Below, one piece after another: positions 26,922 to 35,635 of a stretch of DNA of 51,850 nucleotides. The stretch's first letter is position 1; each line of letters starts with the position of its first letter. A model generated the notes under the pieces. The model searched no databases. It was not told the origin of the DNA and saw nothing but the letters and a program-made list of their open reading frames with translations. This stretch comes from an uncultured Prevotella sp. (GTDB lineage Bacteria > Bacteroidota > Bacteroidia > Bacteroidales > Bacteroidaceae): assembly GCA_905236455.1 (NCBI GenBank), contig CAJOPT010000089.1, positions 1 through 51,850 on the forward strand. The letters run 5' to 3'. Made by a program: the position numbers and the translations under genes.

Positions 26922-28401
26922 AATTACCCTTGCTGCCATCTTTTTTATTGGTATCACACTGTTGTTCCTTGACTTCAGTGGAACGCTTCACCAATGGTTG
27001 GGATGGATGGCGAAAATCCAGTTTCTGCCGGCTGTGCTGGCAATCAATGTGGCTGTTATTATTGGGCTGTTGTGTCTGACATTGCTCTTCGGACGTATCT
27101 ACTGCTCGGTTATTTGTCCATTGGGAGTAATGCAGGATATCTTCGGTGCCCTTGGTATGAAAGCAAAGAAAAACAGGTACACCTATTCTGCGGCAAAGTC
27201 ATGGCTGCGCTATACCATGCTGGCTGTTATGGTCGTGGCTGTCATTGCCGGGGTAGGGAGTGTAGTACAACTGCTCGCCCCATATAGTGCCTACGGAAGG
27301 ATTGCCACAATGCTTCTTCAGCCTGTTTATGAATTGGGTAACAACATGTTTGCGGTGTTGGCGGAACGGGCAGACAGCTATGCTTTCTATACTAAGGACG
27401 TGTGGATGAAGAGTCTTCCTGTGTTAGTGATTGCTGTCGTGACTCTCTTCGCTTTGGCATTCTTGGCATGGCGCAACGGCAGAACCTATTGTAACACGAT
27501 CTGTCCGGTAGGTACGGTATTAGGCTTTTTCTCACGTTTCTCCTTGATGAAGGTCTACTTCGATGAGAGCAAATGCCGTAACTGTTCTTTGTGCTCTAAG
27601 AACTGTAAGGCTTCGTGTATCGACTATAAGACGCATACGGTGGACCATAGCCGCTGTGTGGTATGTGGCGACTGTCTGGCTTCTTGCAAATTTGGTGCGT
27701 TGAACTATGGAAAAAAACATTCCGGTCAAACAGGTAGTTCTGACCAGTCTGATGCTTCTGAAAAGAATAGCGTATCCGGCTCACGTCGTTCCTTCCTTCT
27801 CGCTACTGCAATGGCTGCGACAGCAGCAATGGCGCAGGAAAAGAAAAAGGTTGATGGTGGACTGGCTGTTATTGAGGATAAGGTTGCTCCAAGTAGGCAG
27901 ACTCCTCTCACACCTCCTGGCTCACGGAGTGCCACGAACATGGCGAGGCGATGCACTGGTTGTCAACTGTGTGTGTCAGAGTGCCCAAATAATGTTTTAC
28001 GACCGTCGACAGACTTGTTGCATCTCATGCAACCTGTAATGTCTTACGAGCGGGGGTATTGCCGTCCGGAATGTACCCGTTGTTCGGAGGTTTGTCCCAC
28101 TGGTGCCATCGAGAAAGTGGCTCATGAGGAGAAGTCATCTGTTCAGATCGGTCATGCAGTTTGGATAAAAAAGAACTGTATTCCGTTGACAGACGGAGTG
28201 GAGTGTGGCAATTGCGCCCGTCATTGTCCGTCAGGTGCTATTGAAATGGTACCTTCTGACCCGGATGATGAGACTTCAGCTTATATACCAGCGGTCAACG
28301 AGGCACGTTGCATCGGCTGTGGAGCATGTGAGAATCTCTGTCCTGCGCGTCCGTTCTCTGCGATTTATGTCGAGGGACATGAGGTTCACAGGATGATTTG
28401 A
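26899..28401 (+). CDS. NapH/NapG-like polytopic iron-sulfur protein with an internal twin-arginine segment
   Basis: 500 residues. Residues ~1-210 hold about five membrane helices and two NapH-type motifs, CSVICPLG (C69, C73) and CNTICPVG (C198, C202). Residues ~220-265 are a two-cluster [4Fe-4S] ferredoxin region (CRNCSLCSKNCKASC, CVVCGDCLASC). Then SRRSFLLATAMAATAAMA (S295-) looks like a Tat signal, and ~345-490 carries four more CxxCxxC-type clusters (CTGCQLCVSECP, CTRCSEVCP, CGNCARHCPSGAI, CIGCGACENLCP), as in NapG. The protein thus resembles NapH fused to NapG, probably passing quinol electrons across the membrane to a periplasmic partner. It overlaps tatC and precedes a Tat-signal reductase, its most likely partner (inference). 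Confidence 0.85.
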   Translation: MIVLKRIRITLAAIFFIGITLLFLDFSGTLHQWLGWMAKIQFLPAVLAINVAVIIGLLCLTLLFGRIYCSVICPLGVMQDIFGALGMKAKKNRYTYSAAKSWLRYTMLAVMVVAVIAGVGSVVQLLAPYSAYGRIATMLLQPVYELGNNMFAVLAERADSYAFYTKDVWMKSLPVLVIAVVTLFALAFLAWRNGRTYCNTICPVGTVLGFFSRFSLMKVYFDESKCRNCSLCSKNCKASCIDYKTHTVDHSRCVVCGDCLASCKFGALNYGKKHSGQTGSSDQSDASEKNSVSGSRRSFLLATAMAATAAMAQEKKKVDGGLAVIEDKVAPSRQTPLTPPGSRSATNMARRCTGCQLCVSECPNNVLRPSTDLLHLMQPVMSYERGYCRPECTRCSEVCPTGAIEKVAHEEKSSVQIGHAVWIKKNCIPLTDGVECGNCARHCPSGAIEMVPSDPDDETSAYIPAVNEARCIGCGACENLCPARPFSAIYVEGHEVHRMI

Positions 28402-28415
28402 GGTTTTATTATTAT

Positions 28416-28511
28416 CGTGATAACGTAATATCGTAATATCGTAATATCGTAATAACGAAACCTCGTAATGTCGTAATACCGTAATAACGAAATAACGCAA
28501 TAACAAAAACA
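28416..28511 (+). repeat. Degenerate 8-bp tandem repeat (CGTAATAT family), twelve units
   Basis: From 28416 every eighth base starts a new unit: CGTGATAA, three CGTAATAT, CGTAATAA, CGAAACCT, CGTAATGT, CGTAATAC, CGTAATAA, CGAAATAA, CGCAATAA, CAAAAACA, ending exactly at the ATG of the next gene (28512). The phase is unbroken for 96 bp. It fills nearly the whole gap between the two iron-sulfur genes, leaving no normal ribosome binding site. Length changes here could alter translation of the reductase. Confidence 0.85.
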
Positions 28512-29921
28512 ATGAACAAAGATATTTCACGCCGGAAATTCCTAAAGGTTGTTGGTGCCGGCACTGCGGCAACAACTGCTATGATGGTGGGCTGCAAGGA
28601 AAATAAAAGCTCTCAGGTTGAGATGGAGTACAAGAAACAGGTGGAGCCGCCTAAAGGACAGATGACCTATCGCCTGAACCCCAAGACGAAAGAGAAGGTG
28701 TCGCTGTTGGGCTATGGCATGATGCGCCTGCCTACGACGAGTGGAGGTGCCTCGGGACGTGAGAGCGAGGATGCTATTGACCAGGAGATGGTAAACAAAC
28801 TTGTTGACTATGCCATAGACCACGGTGTCAATTACTTCGATACTTCGCCAGCTTATTGCCAAGGACATTCTGAAGAGTCCACTGGAATAGCGTTGCACCG
28901 TCACAAGCGTAGCGAGTATTTCGTGGCGACAAAACTCTCAAACTTCGATGAGGAGACTTGGTCGCGAGAGGAGTCCATAAAGATGTACCATAACTCCATG
29001 AAGTACCTGCAAGTGGACTATATCGATTATTACTTGCTGCATGGTGTGGGAATGAAAGGTATGGAGGCATTGGAAGGACGCTATCTCGATAATGGTATGC
29101 TCGACTTCCTTTTGGAGGAACGTAAGGCAGGCAGGATTAAGAACCTCGGCTTCTCCTATCATGGCGACATCAAGGTTTTTGACTATCTCTTGGAGCGTCA
29201 TGACAAATATCAGTGGGATTTCGTACAGATAGAACTGAACTATCTGGATTGGGACTATGCCAACGAGATTAATGAGCGTAACACGGATGCCCGCTATCTG
29301 TATGCTGAATTGGAGAAACACCATATTCCGGCAGTCATCATGGAGCCATTGCTTGGTGGAAGGCTTGCTAATGTGCCGCAGTATCTGGCAACGGAAATGA
29401 AGAAACGTGATCCGGAGAGGTCTGTAGCATCGTGGGCTTTCCGTTATGCCGGAACACCAAAGGGGGTGCTGACTGTGTTGAGTGGCATGACTTATATGGA
29501 ACATCTTAAAGATAATCTTCTTTCATATTGTCCATTAACTCCTGTCACAAAGGATGATGAGGCTTTCCTTTATGATATTGCCAAGCAGATTGTGGGCGTA
29601 GAGACTATTCCATGTAATGATTGTAAATACTGTATGCCGTGTCCGTATGGTATTGATATTCCAGCTATCTTCGTACATTATAATAAATGTAAGAACGAGG
29701 GGACATTGCCCAGAGACCGGCAGTCGGAGGACTATCGTAAGCTGCGTAGGCAATATCTTATAGGTCTCGACCGTGTCGTTCCGCGTGAGCGGCAGGCAGA
29801 CCACTGCATCCAGTGTGGTCAGTGTGAGCCTCATTGTCCACAGAACATCCGCATTCCGAAGGAACTGGCGAAGCTCAGTGGTATGATAGAGGAAATGAAA
29901 CGGCAGAGTGATGTGCTGTAA
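28512..29921 (+). CDS. Tat-exported aldo/keto reductase lipoprotein with C-terminal [4Fe-4S] clusters
   Basis: 469 residues. The N-terminus ISRRKFLKVVGAG is a Tat signal and TAMMVGC supplies a lipobox (Cys28), so it should be a folded, lipid-anchored protein outside the cytoplasm. The aldo/keto reductase barrel (~50-350) has the usual tetrad D110 (NYFDTSPAY), Y115, K141 (ATKLS) and H177 (LLHGVG). The C-terminus adds two clusters: C368xxCxxCxxxC and C432xxCxxCxxxC (CIQCGQCEPHCPQ). Periplasmic AKRs cannot rely on NADPH, so electrons probably come through the clusters from the preceding NapH/G-like protein. Substrate unknown. Confidence 0.88.
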   Translation: MNKDISRRKFLKVVGAGTAATTAMMVGCKENKSSQVEMEYKKQVEPPKGQMTYRLNPKTKEKVSLLGYGMMRLPTTSGGASGRESEDAIDQEMVNKLVDYAIDHGVNYFDTSPAYCQGHSEESTGIALHRHKRSEYFVATKLSNFDEETWSREESIKMYHNSMKYLQVDYIDYYLLHGVGMKGMEALEGRYLDNGMLDFLLEERKAGRIKNLGFSYHGDIKVFDYLLERHDKYQWDFVQIELNYLDWDYANEINERNTDARYLYAELEKHHIPAVIMEPLLGGRLANVPQYLATEMKKRDPERSVASWAFRYAGTPKGVLTVLSGMTYMEHLKDNLLSYCPLTPVTKDDEAFLYDIAKQIVGVETIPCNDCKYCMPCPYGIDIPAIFVHYNKCKNEGTLPRDRQSEDYRKLRRQYLIGLDRVVPRERQADHCIQCGQCEPHCPQNIRIPKELAKLSGMIEEMKRQSDVL

Positions 29922-29931
29922 CTGAATAAAA

Positions 29932-29967
29932 AAAGGCTGTGTCTCCTTAAAGAGATACAGTCTTTTT
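29932..29967. terminator. Bidirectional terminator between the reductase and prfC
   Basis: CTGTGTCTC (29937-29945) pairs with GAGATACAG (29952-29960), one G-T pair; A-run on the left and TCTTTTT on the right. Lies between convergent genes. Confidence 0.8.
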
Positions 29968-29996
29968 GATATTACTTCTTCTTGTGAATCAGTTTG

Positions 29997-31583
29997 TTAG
30001 AATTCACTGGTAAAGTGAAACTTTATATGCTCAAAGTCTTGCTGTGCCATGGATAACACATAGCTGGAGTCTGCCAGAAAGACGTCACGCCCCTCACGAT
30101 CCTTTGCCATATATTGGTATTTGCGCTTCTTGAAACTCTCCAGTTCCTTTTCATCGTCAGCCTCTATCCAGCATGCTTTATACAGGTGAACGGGTTCCCA
30201 ACGGCACTTGGCATTATACTCGTTTTCCAGACGGTATTGGATAACCTCAAACTGGAGTTGTCCTACAGTACCGATGATCTTTCTGCCGTTGAACTGGTTG
30301 ATAAACAACTGTGCCACACCTTCGTCCATAAGTTGCATGATACCTTTCTCAAGCTGTTTTGACTTCATCGGATCGTCGTTCTCAATGTATTTGAACATCT
30401 CTGGCGAGAATGACGGAAGACCGCGGAAATGTATCTGTTCTCCTTCTGTCAGCGTGTCGCCAATCTTGAAGATGCCATTGTCTGGCAGACCGACGATGTC
30501 ACCCGGCCATGCTTCTTCGATGGTGCTCTTGCGCTGTGCCATAAACTGGGTAGGGGAGGAGAAGCGGATGGTTTTGCCTTGCCGCACATGAAGGTAGGGC
30601 TGGTTTCGCATAAACTTACCACTGCAAACTTTGCAGAAGGCTATACAGGAACGGTGGTTGGGGTCGATGTTTGCTGTAATCTTGAAGATGAATCCCGTGA
30701 ACTTCGGCTCATCGGGCTGGATGTCGCGCTCTTCTGCCTTTGTGGGTTTGGGAGATGGGGCTATCTCAACGAAACAATTCAAGAGTTCCTGTACACCGAA
30801 ATTGTTCAGGGCTGAGCCGAAGAATACTGGGGCAACCTCCGCACTGCGGTAGGTGGCAACTTCGAATGGCGGATATACTCCGTCAACTAATTCCAAATCA
30901 TCGCGTAGCTGATTGGCATCTTGCTCACCGACATGGCTCTCGAGTTCCTTGCTGTTTATGTCTACTTCTATCTTCTCAGTTACTCGCTGTTTGTCGGGAG
31001 TGAAGAGGTCGAGCTTGTTTTCATAGATATTGTACACGCCCTTGAATTTGGCTCCTTGGTTAATAGGCCAGCTTAAAGGACGTACCTTAATCTGCAGTTC
31101 CTGCTCAAGCTCATCAAGAAGGTCGAAGGGGTCACGTCCCTCGCGGTCCATCTTGTTGATGAAAATGATGACGGGGGTATTCCGCATACGACACACTTCC
31201 ATAAGCTTTCTTGTCTGTGTCTCCACACCTTTCGCACCGTCAACAACAATAATGGCGGAGTCTACAGCTGTCAGTGTACGGTATGTGTCCTCGGCAAAAT
31301 CCTGGTGACCAGGAGTGTCAAGGATATTTACTTTATATTCAATGTCGGAACCTTCGGGGGTGTAGTCGAACTCCATGACTGATGTTGACACCGAGATACC
31401 GCGTTGCTTCTCAATATCCATCCAGTCGGAGGTGGCTGTCTTGCGTATCTTGTTGCTTTTAACAGCACCGGCAACCTGTATCTGACCACCGAACAACAGG
31501 AATTTTTCTGTTAGTGTGGTCTTTCCTGCATCCGGGTGGGAGATAATGGCGAAGGTCCGCCTTCTTTCAATTTCTGTATTCAT
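29997..31583 (-). CDS. prfC: Peptide chain release factor 3
   Basis: 528 residues, the normal RF3 length. GTPase motifs: SHPDAGKTT (P-loop, ~15-23), DIEKQRGIS (switch I), LDTPGHQDF (G3) and INKMDREG (G4); later segments such as [12 protein letters not shown] and [15 protein letters not shown] are typical RF3 C-terminal sequence. RF3 removes RF1/RF2 from the ribosome after termination. The stop is 29 nt from the terminator. Confidence 0.97.
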   Translation of the reverse strand: MNTEIERRRTFAIISHPDAGKTTLTEKFLLFGGQIQVAGAVKSNKIRKTATSDWMDIEKQRGISVSTSVMEFDYTPEGSDIEYKVNILDTPGHQDFAEDTYRTLTAVDSAIIVVDGAKGVETQTRKLMEVCRMRNTPVIIFINKMDREGRDPFDLLDELEQELQIKVRPLSWPINQGAKFKGVYNIYENKLDLFTPDKQRVTEKIEVDINSKELESHVGEQDANQLRDDLELVDGVYPPFEVATYRSAEVAPVFFGSALNNFGVQELLNCFVEIAPSPKPTKAEERDIQPDEPKFTGFIFKITANIDPNHRSCIAFCKVCSGKFMRNQPYLHVRQGKTIRFSSPTQFMAQRKSTIEEAWPGDIVGLPDNGIFKIGDTLTEGEQIHFRGLPSFSPEMFKYIENDDPMKSKQLEKGIMQLMDEGVAQLFINQFNGRKIIGTVGQLQFEVIQYRLENEYNAKCRWEPVHLYKACWIEADDEKELESFKKRKYQYMAKDREGRDVFLADSSYVLSMAQQDFEHIKFHFTSEF

Positions 31584-31622
31584 TAATTATCAATTTTATG
31601 TCGCTTTGCTCCATGATTTTTC

Positions 31623-32483
31623 TCAATTTTCGCCTTCCAACTTCCCAATACACACCTCAAGGCTTTCTTCCCAATATGGGATTTCTATACCATAGGTCTC
31701 TTTCAACTTGGTCTTGTCAAGGACACTGTAGTGTGGACGTGCCGCTGGAGTAGGGTACTCGCTGGTGTGAAGTGGCTTTACCTTGCAAGTGTTGATTCCT
31801 GCGATACGATGGATGGCTTTAGTGAAGTCATACCAGCTGATAACTCCTTCGTTGGAGAAATGATATATGCCTGGCACTACACCTTTATCTATTGCTGTCA
31901 TAATTGCAATGGCGAGGTCATGGGCGTATGTAGGAGTACCAATCTGGTCGAAGATGACACCTAACTCACTCTTTTCTTTTCCAAGACGAAGCATCGTCTT
32001 TACGAAATTATTGCCAAAAGTGGAATAGAGCCATGCCGTGCGGATAATCATGGTATTTGGACATGCAGCTTGCGCAGCCTTCTCTCCGTTTAGCTTGGTC
32101 GTTCCATATACGCTGTTGGGACATGTGGGCATGTCGGGTGTATAGGGAATATGTCCCGTGCCGTCAAACACGTAGTCGGTGGAGATCTGTATGAGCCAGC
32201 CTCCTCTCTTTCCTATGGCGGAGGCGAGGTACCCGGGGGCTGTGCTGTTGAGCATGGTACATAGCTCTACGTTTGACTCTGCCTTGTCAACAGCCGTATA
32301 TGCGGCACAGTTTACGATACCGTCAATATTATTTTCCTGTACAAAGCGGTCGATTGCGCTGGCATCTGTTATGTCCAGTTCCGCTACATCAGTGTTGTAG
32401 AACGTATGCATTGGATAGTCTTTCTCCAATATTTGCATCTCGTTACCAAGTTGACCATTACAGCCGGTGATTAGTATATTCAT
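31623..32483 (-). CDS. rfbD: dTDP-4-dehydrorhamnose reductase
   Basis: ~286 residues from MNILITGCNGQLGNEM; a Met five codons earlier (32498) is also possible but lies in the AT-rich repeat. SDR fold: GCNGQLG nucleotide loop, NCAAYTAVDKAE, STDYVFDGT and YGTTKLNGEKAA with the catalytic Tyr/Lys, RTAWLYS. RfbD makes dTDP-L-rhamnose for surface glycans. rfbA-C genes are not in the window; the upstream gene is DUF4924, with which rfbD is transcribed. Confidence 0.93.
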   Translation of the reverse strand: MNILITGCNGQLGNEMQILEKDYPMHTFYNTDVAELDITDASAIDRFVQENNIDGIVNCAAYTAVDKAESNVELCTMLNSTAPGYLASAIGKRGGWLIQISTDYVFDGTGHIPYTPDMPTCPNSVYGTTKLNGEKAAQAACPNTMIIRTAWLYSTFGNNFVKTMLRLGKEKSELGVIFDQIGTPTYAHDLAIAIMTAIDKGVVPGIYHFSNEGVISWYDFTKAIHRIAGINTCKVKPLHTSEYPTPAARPHYSVLDKTKLKETYGIEIPYWEESLEVCIGKLEGEN

Positions 32484-32494
32484 ACGCTTATTTA

Positions 32495-32521
32495 TCATTT
32501 GTCATTTATCAATTATCATTT
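32495..32521. repeat. Short AT-rich simple repeat (TCATTT/TATCA units)
   Basis: TTTATCATTTGTCATTTATC followed by AATTATCATTT: repeated TATCA/TCATTT words between rfbD and the DUF4924 gene. Such words recur in Bacteroidetes intergenic regions. The DUF4924 stop codon lies within it. Confidence 0.5.
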
Positions 32522-33060
32522 AGGACAAGCTCTCCAGACTTGTCTGCCTGATAGTAGTCGGAAAGCATACCTATAAGAGTTGTGATTTCCTTAATAGCAT
32601 GCTGGGTATCTTGTGTTATCTCTTTCTTTTGTAAACGCAACATCATTGTTCCGTACAATGCGTTAAAGCATGTCTCTATCTCATGCTCGTCTTTGTTGGC
32701 TCCTTTGTTGCGTAACTCAACGATAAAAGGTAATACACGATAGTACTCGGAGTTATAGAACGGGAACTTGGGAGATTGCAGTAATGCACCGTGCAGCTCC
32801 TCCAATTGCTGAAGGACGACTTTGTTTATTTGAAGATGCCCCTTGTCTCTTAGTCCCTCATTGTTCATCATCCTCACCAGATTTCCGAACCAGTCAGTCT
32901 CCTCCTCTAATTGCTCTTCAGTATAGTTGAACCTTGAGATGTATTCCTTCCTTAAGCGCGTCAACGAACAGTCGTATGCGCGTATGATGTCTTCGACCTG
33001 CCACATATAAAGCAGGTATTCGGCAATACTTTTCTTTCTTAGTTCCTGGGCTATAAACAT
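32509..33060 (-). CDS. DUF4924 family protein
   Basis: 183 residues, soluble and helical, with no signal peptide. It begins MFIAQELRKKSIAEYLLYMW and contains ALLQSPKFPFYNSEYYRVLPF and ETCFNALYGTMMLRLQKKEI, matching the DUF4924 family of Bacteroidales as I remember it. Function unknown. It lies just upstream of rfbD on the same strand and downstream of the LysE-type gene, likely one transcript. Confidence 0.85.
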   Translation of the reverse strand: MFIAQELRKKSIAEYLLYMWQVEDIIRAYDCSLTRLRKEYISRFNYTEEQLEEETDWFGNLVRMMNNEGLRDKGHLQINKVVLQQLEELHGALLQSPKFPFYNSEYYRVLPFIVELRNKGANKDEHEIETCFNALYGTMMLRLQKKEITQDTQHAIKEITTLIGMLSDYYQADKSGELVLNDN

Positions 33061-33100
33061 CTTGCTAATTACAATTTAATGATTAAAACGATAAGCGGTC

Positions 33101-33778
33101 TTACCATTCAGGCAACTGATACAGGTTGAAAATAAGACCTATAAGGGCAACGAGTGAGAAGATAATCACAACAGAGCCGATAACCTTATTGATAATCAAT
33201 ATTCCATTGGTGTCAAACTTATTGCGAATCTTGTCAACAAGCCACGTAAGACCAAACCACCATAGCAAAGCACCAAGGATGATGCTGAGGTAACCTACAA
33301 ACATTTCAAAAGGGTGGTTGGGTATGATGAAGGCAAAAGAGCCGAAGGTTGCCATGAAAAGGAATATTATAAGCGGATTGCTCAAGGTTACAAAGAATGC
33401 GGTAATGGCATTGTGGGTCAGCGACCCTTTCTGGTTGGAGCTCTTATGGGCGTTCTTCATAGGGTCTGACATAAAACAATAAATTCCAAAGCCTAATAGC
33501 ATGACACTACCTAAAATCTGTAGTATAAACTTGTTCTCGGCATTGTTGATGAAGTCCATTACGAAACTCATTCCCAAACCAGTTATCAGGGCATAGATGA
33601 TATCGCTCGCCGCAGCACCCATGCCTGTGACAAAACCATACCACCTGCCTTTGTTCAAAGTGCGCTGGATACATAGTATTCCCACCGGTCCCATCGGAGC
33701 CGATGCCAATATACCGATGACTATACCTTTGTACATACAATCCAGTATATCTATCTGAAAAGGAAAAGGCAAATTCAT
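33101..33778 (-). CDS. LysE/RhtB-family amino acid exporter
   Basis: ~225 residues with six predicted membrane helices. The start at 33778 (MNLPFPFQIDILDCMYKG) is chosen over a Met 32 codons earlier because a TACCTTTG -7 box sits at 33788-33795, just before it. ASAPMGPVGILCIQRTLNKG is the LysE-family signature with its conserved GP; TLSNPLIIFLFMATFG matches the later NP motif. The family exports amino acids; the substrate cannot be told. Confidence 0.88.
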   Translation of the reverse strand: MNLPFPFQIDILDCMYKGIVIGILASAPMGPVGILCIQRTLNKGRWYGFVTGMGAAASDIIYALITGLGMSFVMDFINNAENKFILQILGSVMLLGFGIYCFMSDPMKNAHKSSNQKGSLTHNAITAFFVTLSNPLIIFLFMATFGSFAFIIPNHPFEMFVGYLSIILGALLWWFGLTWLVDKIRNKFDTNGILIINKVIGSVVIIFSLVALIGLIFNLYQLPEW

Positions 33779-33787
33779 ATCTGCCTG

Positions 33788-33795
33788 CAAAGGTA
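33788..33795 (-). promoter_or_regulatory. -7 box close to the LysE-type start
   Basis: TACCTTTG on the minus strand, ending 10 nt before the ATG at 33778. The closest TTTG upstream (33819-33822) is spaced 23 bp, longer than usual. It implies a nearly leaderless message. Confidence 0.4.
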
Positions 33796-33999
33796 CAAAA
33801 ATTTCGATTAAATGAGAGCAAAGAAAGCTTGTTTTCTTTGCCGAGTGTGAGAAATTTATGAAATAAGCGAGCACAAATCAAAGGAAAAAGTGTTTTTTCT
33901 GCTGACCCATGAGACGATTGTTATGATTCGCAAGCGTTAAAAAAGCGTAAAAAGAAAAATAAACTACTTCTTCTCAACGTTCCGCTCTCAACTAATTAT

Positions 34000-34007
34000 T
34001 ACCTTTG
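34000..34007 (+). promoter_or_regulatory. -7 box of the ROK kinase gene
   Basis: TACCTTTG at 34000-34007, 38 nt before the ATG at 34045. No clear -33 element. The rest of the gap from 33875 holds nothing else I recognise. Confidence 0.45.
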
Positions 34008-34044
34008 CAAGTATATCTGAATATCAAACTAAAAACAAGGATTT

Positions 34045-35019
34045 ATGAATACACAACAGCAGAAGCCTTATGTTATAGGCTTGGATTTAGGAGGAACAAA
34101 CTCAGTCTTCGGTATCGTTGACCAACGTGGTGAGATAAAGGCTACCACCGCAATCAAGACACAAGGGTATGATAAGGTGGAGGATTATGTAGATGCCTGT
34201 GTCGAGGCTCTTCAGGTAATCATCGAGCAGGTTGGTGGAATAGATACTGTCAAGGCGATGGGTATCGGTGCTCCAAACGGTAACTATTATACTGGTAATA
34301 TTGAGATGGCACCAAATTTGGCTTGGGCTCATGGTACTGTCGTTCCTTTGGCAAAGCTGTTCTCCGACCGTCTGGGTATTCCCGTGGCACTGACTAACGA
34401 TGCCAATGCTGCCGCAGTGGGCGAAATGACCTACGGCGTGGCACGTGGCATGAAGAACTTCATTATGATAACTCTCGGTACTGGCGTCGGCTCAGGTATA
34501 GTTGTAAACGGACAGGTGTTGTATGGCTGCGACGGCTTCGCCGGTGAACTTGGACATGTTATCATGCGTCGTGAGAACGGACGTAGCTGTGGCTGTGGAC
34601 GTAACGGCTGTCTGGAGGCATACTGTTCTGCAACAGGTGTGGCACGTACCGCTCGTGAGTTCCTTGAGAAACGTCAGGATGCGTCTTTGTTGCGTGAACT
34701 CGACCCGGAGAAGATCACATCGTTGGATGTGTCTATAGCCGCAAGTAAGGGTGATGCCCTGGCAAAGGAGATTTATGAGTTTACCGGTCACATGCTTGGA
34801 GAGGCTTGTGCTGACTTCGCCGCTTTCTCTTCACCTGAGGCTTTTATATTCTTCGGAGGTATGGCAAAGGCTGGTGACCTTATTATGGATCCTATAAAGA
34901 AGAGCTACGACGAGCATGTGCTGCCTATCTTCCGCGGTAAGGCTCAGTTCCTGGTTAGCTCTCTTGACGGTGCCAGTGCTGCCGTACTCGGTGCCTCAGC
35001 CATTGGTTGGGAAATTTAA
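34045..35019 (+). CDS. ROK family sugar kinase (glucokinase-like)
   Basis: 324 residues. GLDLGGTNSVFGIVD is the ATP phosphate loop; LTNDANAAAVGE contains the catalytic Asp; ITLGTGVGSGIVVNG is the second phosphate motif; the zinc-binding ROK signature ELGHV...CGCGRNGCLEAYCS is complete. Typical Bacteroidetes glucokinase length. It should phosphorylate glucose or a related hexose in the cytoplasm. A 9-bp hairpin follows the stop. Confidence 0.95.
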   Translation: MNTQQQKPYVIGLDLGGTNSVFGIVDQRGEIKATTAIKTQGYDKVEDYVDACVEALQVIIEQVGGIDTVKAMGIGAPNGNYYTGNIEMAPNLAWAHGTVVPLAKLFSDRLGIPVALTNDANAAAVGEMTYGVARGMKNFIMITLGTGVGSGIVVNGQVLYGCDGFAGELGHVIMRRENGRSCGCGRNGCLEAYCSATGVARTAREFLEKRQDASLLRELDPEKITSLDVSIAASKGDALAKEIYEFTGHMLGEACADFAAFSSPEAFIFFGGMAKAGDLIMDPIKKSYDEHVLPIFRGKAQFLVSSLDGASAAVLGASAIGWEI

Positions 35020-35027
35020 TTATTGAT

Positions 35028-35050
35028 GACATGCGGTAACGCCGCATGTC
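35028..35050 (+). terminator. Hairpin after the ROK kinase gene
   Basis: GACATGCGG (35028-35036) and CCGCATGTC (35042-35050) are perfect inverse complements; the tail TATATTTAT is only weakly U-rich. The next gene's first possible ATG (35046) lies within the right arm, which favours the ATG at 35061. Confidence 0.65.
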
Positions 35051-35060
35051 TATATTTATA

Positions 35061-35630
35061 ATGAATAGAGAAGACGATATAAGAAATGCGGTAGAGGTAT
35101 TACGCAAAGGTGGCGTAATCCTCTACCCGACAGATACTATATGGGGAATAGGCTGCGACGCCACCAACTCTGAGGCGGTAAAAAGAGTCTATGGCATAAA
35201 ACGCAGGGATGACTCTAAGGCGCTGATATGCTTGGTAGACTCCGACGCTCGCATGCAACGATATGTGCGTGAGGTTCCTGAAGTGGCTTGGCAGTTGGTC
35301 GATGCTGTTGTCAAGCCTACTACACTGATTCTTGATAATGCGGTCAACCTCGCACCAGAGTTGCTGGCTGAAGACGGCAGCGTGGGTATTCGTATTACTA
35401 ATGAGCCCTTCTCAAAGGAATTATGTTACCGTTTCCAGAAGGCTTTGGTAAGCACGAGCGCAAATATCAGCGGTGAGCCGTCTCCGCAAAATTATAAGGA
35501 TATTCCTGAGGAGATTATACAGGCTGTAGACTATGTATGCTTCTCCCGTCGACAGGAGCATAAGCCGCATGAGGCTTCGAGTGTCATCAAACTCACAAAG
35601 GATGGCAGGGTAACGATAATCAGAAAGTAA
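35061..35630 (+). CDS. L-threonylcarbamoyladenylate synthase (TsaC/Sua5/YrdC)
   Basis: ~189 residues from MNREDDIRNAVEVLRKGG. YrdC-fold motifs: ILYPTDTIWGIGCDA, VKRVYGIKRRDDSKALICLV, KPTTLIL, GIRITNEP and ALVSTSANISGEPSP. It makes threonylcarbamoyl-AMP for the t6A37 modification of ANN-decoding tRNAs. The short form, without the Sua5 C-terminal domain, is seen. It precedes the CLC gene by 5 nt, so they form an operon with fmt. Confidence 0.95.
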   Translation: MNREDDIRNAVEVLRKGGVILYPTDTIWGIGCDATNSEAVKRVYGIKRRDDSKALICLVDSDARMQRYVREVPEVAWQLVDAVVKPTTLILDNAVNLAPELLAEDGSVGIRITNEPFSKELCYRFQKALVSTSANISGEPSPQNYKDIPEEIIQAVDYVCFSRRQEHKPHEASSVIKLTKDGRVTIIRK

Positions 35631-35635
35631 TTGTA

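Noticed and set aside
28416..28511. Possible CRISPR array
   Set aside because: The units are 8 bp and contiguous with no spacers, so it is a simple tandem repeat and not an array.
33779..33874. Extension of the LysE-type gene to the ATG at 33874
   Set aside because: A -7 box lies within the extension and the added residues are not membrane-like.
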